In this document: positions 62,994 through 64,000 of the stretch, one piece after another | How the letters are laid out: the number at the start of each line of letters is the position of its first letter | Numbering within the stretch: the stretch's first letter is position 1 | Source of the DNA: Cypionkella psychrotolerans | GTDB lineage: Bacteria > Pseudomonadota > Alphaproteobacteria > Rhodobacterales > Rhodobacteraceae | Direction of reading: 5' to 3' | Assembly (NCBI RefSeq): GCF_001294535.1 | Contig: NZ_LGIC01000073.1 | Coordinates: forward strand, 122,369 to 186,368 | Length of the DNA stretch: 64,000 bases | Translations under genes and position numbers: made by a program | Notes under the pieces: model-generated | What the model was told of the DNA's origin: nothing | Seen by the model: the letters and a program-made list of their open reading frames with translations, nothing else | Database searches by the model: none

Positions 62994-63890
62994 TTAGGCG
63001 GCCTTCCGTTCGAAAGCCACGGGGCTTTTCCAGCCCAACGCTGAGTGTCTGCGGCGTGGATTGTAGAAGCCGTTGATGTATTCAAAGAGGGCGACTTCGA
63101 CCTCTCTGCGTGTCGGCCAGTTTCTGCGCCAGATCAGTTCTGCCTTGAGGGATTTGAAAAAGCTCTCGACGGCCGAGTTGTCATAGCAATTTCCCTTGCC
63201 ACTCATTGATGCGATAAAACCATGTTTGCGCAGGATTATCTGGTAGTCATGCGAACAATATTGGCTGCCACTGTCGGTGTGATAGATGCATCCTTTGGGT
63301 GGCCGACGCAGGGCGATGGCCATGTTTAGGGCGCGGATCGCCAAGTCCTTCTTCATGCGGTTGCTGATGGCCCACCCGATCACCCGCCGCGAATGCAGCT
63401 CCAGAATGACGGACAGATAGACCCAGCCTTCGCGGGTCCAGACATAGGTGATGTCGCCTGCCCACTTCTGGTTGGTTTGTCTCGCAGCAAAGTCTTGCTG
63501 CAGGAGATTGGGTGCTATGTTGAACCTGTGATCGCTGTCCGTAGTTGCCTTGAATTTACGGGTTCTGACGACCGAAATGGCGTTCTGCCGCATCAACCGG
63601 CCCACCCGGCCCCTCACACGGTTTGCAAGCAAACCGTTGCCGGGCAACGGGTGCCCCACATGCACCCCAAGCTCGTTCAGTTCCTCGGTCATCCTGGGCC
63701 TGCCATAGCTGCCCAGACTGGACCGATGCTGGTCCCGGATATGCGCCAACAGCACCATGTCACGCCGCTGTCGGTGCGATACCGGCCGATGTTTCCACGC
63801 CCGCAGGCCGCGATCCGTGACCCCCATCACACGGCACGCACGCGCCATCGAAAGGACGCCGCGATAGTCGTCAAGGAACGCAAACTTCAC
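62994..63890 (-). CDS. IS3-family transposase OrfB
   Basis: A 298-residue integrase-core transposase part. The N-terminal HTH_21-like region (HRSSLGSYGRPRMTEELNELG) is followed by the rve core with DDE residues: D in KWAGDITYVWTREG, D in CIYHTDSGSQYCSHDY (usual form HxDRGSQY, here S for R) and E in YDNSAVESFFKSLKAELI, ending NGFYNPRRRHSALGWKSPVAFE. It starts with GTG at 63890 or, more likely, is made as an OrfAB fusion after a -1 frameshift at 63920-63926; that frame is open in between. Confidence 0.93.
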   Translation of the reverse strand: MKFAFLDDYRGVLSMARACRVMGVTDRGLRAWKHRPVSHRQRRDMVLLAHIRDQHRSSLGSYGRPRMTEELNELGVHVGHPLPGNGLLANRVRGRVGRLMRQNAISVVRTRKFKATTDSDHRFNIAPNLLQQDFAARQTNQKWAGDITYVWTREGWVYLSVILELHSRRVIGWAISNRMKKDLAIRALNMAIALRRPPKGCIYHTDSGSQYCSHDYQIILRKHGFIASMSGKGNCYDNSAVESFFKSLKAELIWRRNWPTRREVEVALFEYINGFYNPRRRHSALGWKSPVAFERKAA

Positions 63891-64000
63891 GGCTTTGGGG
63901 CCGCGAAGAACTGAGTGGCCTTTTTTAGCAGATCCCTCTCCTCCTTGAGAATCCGGTTCTCACGCCGAAGCCGTTCGTTCTCTCGAAGTAAGTTCTGGTC
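63887..64000 (-). CDS. IS3-family transposase OrfA, C-terminal part (cut by window edge)
   Basis: The visible residues, DQNLLRENERLRRENRILKE then ERDLLKKATQFFAAPKP, are the leucine-zipper end of a typical IS3 OrfA, which binds the insertion sequence ends. It stops at 63887 and overlaps the orfB GTG by four bases. The N-terminal helix-turn-helix lies outside the window. Confidence 0.9.
   Translation of the reverse strand, partial: DQNLLRENERLRRENRILKEERDLLKKATQFFAAPKP
63920..63926 (-). other. Slippery heptamer for -1 frameshifting in the IS3 element
   Basis: On the minus strand A-AAA-AAG in the orfA frame (CTA AAA AAG) is the canonical X-XXY-YYZ slippery heptamer, 30 bases before the orfA stop. 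After a -1 slip the frame continues openly into orfB. Confidence 0.8.

Larger units (their letters stand above)
62956..64000 (-). mobile_element. IS3-family insertion sequence (cut by window edge)
   Basis: Contains orfB and the 3' end of orfA on the minus strand. The 3' end is placed tentatively at 62956, where TGGACCTGTCGCGG could be the terminal inverted repeat, but the other end is outside the window, so neither the repeat nor target duplications can be confirmed. The group is IS3 or IS51-like by the OrfB sequence. Confidence 0.75.

Noticed and set aside
62690..63076. Plus-strand frame of 128 codons running into the IS3 element
   Set aside because: It crosses the likely insertion boundary and runs antisense to orfB; no ribosome binding site or family match.
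1..64000. CRISPR arrays, tRNA and rRNA genes
   Set aside because: No regularly spaced direct repeats and no tRNA- or rRNA-like sequence were found on reading the intergenic regions; a covariance-model search was not possible.

Overview
The window looks like chromosomal DNA of an alphaproteobacterium of the Rhodobacteraceae/roseobacter type. The sequence is GC-rich and densely coding. It carries a PccR-type regulator next to a split pccB/pccA/mcm propionyl-CoA locus, a choXWV/betIBA osmolyte locus, a GTTC-N7-GTTC SOS box of the alphaproteobacterial LexA type, an HdaA-like DnaA regulator beside an AI-2E/PerM-type permease, and FNR-type TTGAY-N4-RTCAA boxes. No rRNA, tRNA or CRISPR array was seen. 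The only clear mobile element is an IS3-family insertion sequence at the right edge.

Layout. 0-3.7 kb: 3' end of dprA, a long perfect palindrome, and topA with a histone-H1-like Lys/Ala tail. 3.7-10.4 kb: choline uptake (choXWV, minus strand) divergent from betI-betB-betA, with a BetI-type operator between them. 10.5-24.9 kb: a small FNR-box gene (DUF465), then the propionyl-CoA/methylmalonyl-CoA assimilation region (pccR, pccB, pccA, mcm). Interspersed are an MFS exporter, a SleB-like lipoprotein, three micro-lipoproteins, hypothetical proteins and an SOS-controlled Y-family polymerase. 24.4-30 kb: MAPEG, DUF4287, ThuA-like and aldo/keto reductase genes, proS, and a PepSY/cytochrome b561/membrane-bound LuxR-type regulator operon. 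30.2-42 kb: a housekeeping run of PerM-like permease, hdaA, ppk, ppx, a VOC protein with a ten-G tract, GNAT, a TerB-J protein, a phosphatase/nuclease, lolC/E-lolD and a lipoprotein cytochrome c. 42-61.6 kb: a nutrient-scavenging region with an M29 aminopeptidase, a five-gene Opp-type transporter followed by a class V aminotransferase and a GntR regulator, dadA, a Pot-type transporter, gcdH with a divergent LysR gene, a PuuB-like FAD oxidoreductase and a Tat-type dienelactone hydrolase. 61.8-64 kb: a frameshifted DCC/DUF393 gene, a gene-free stretch of unlike composition, and the IS3 element.

How it works together. Choline is imported and oxidised to glycine betaine, with BetI as likely repressor. 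Propionyl-CoA is carboxylated by PccAB and isomerised by Mcm, probably under PccR through TTTGCAAA-type sites seen at pccR and pccB. The 42-61 kb region appears to import and oxidise peptides, amino acids (including D-amino acids) and polyamines. Each of the three solute-binding-protein genes is followed directly by a GC-rich hairpin, which would let the binding protein be made in excess of its transporter.

The most notable unexplained patterns are: a dispersed repeat built on CTCAAATATCC at eight loci, in one case supplying a Shine-Dalgarno; the tandem micro-lipoproteins ending in TGKYK; a 16-codon mini-ORF with the best ribosome binding site in its neighbourhood; and the pairing of an isopenicillin-N-epimerase-like enzyme with dadA.
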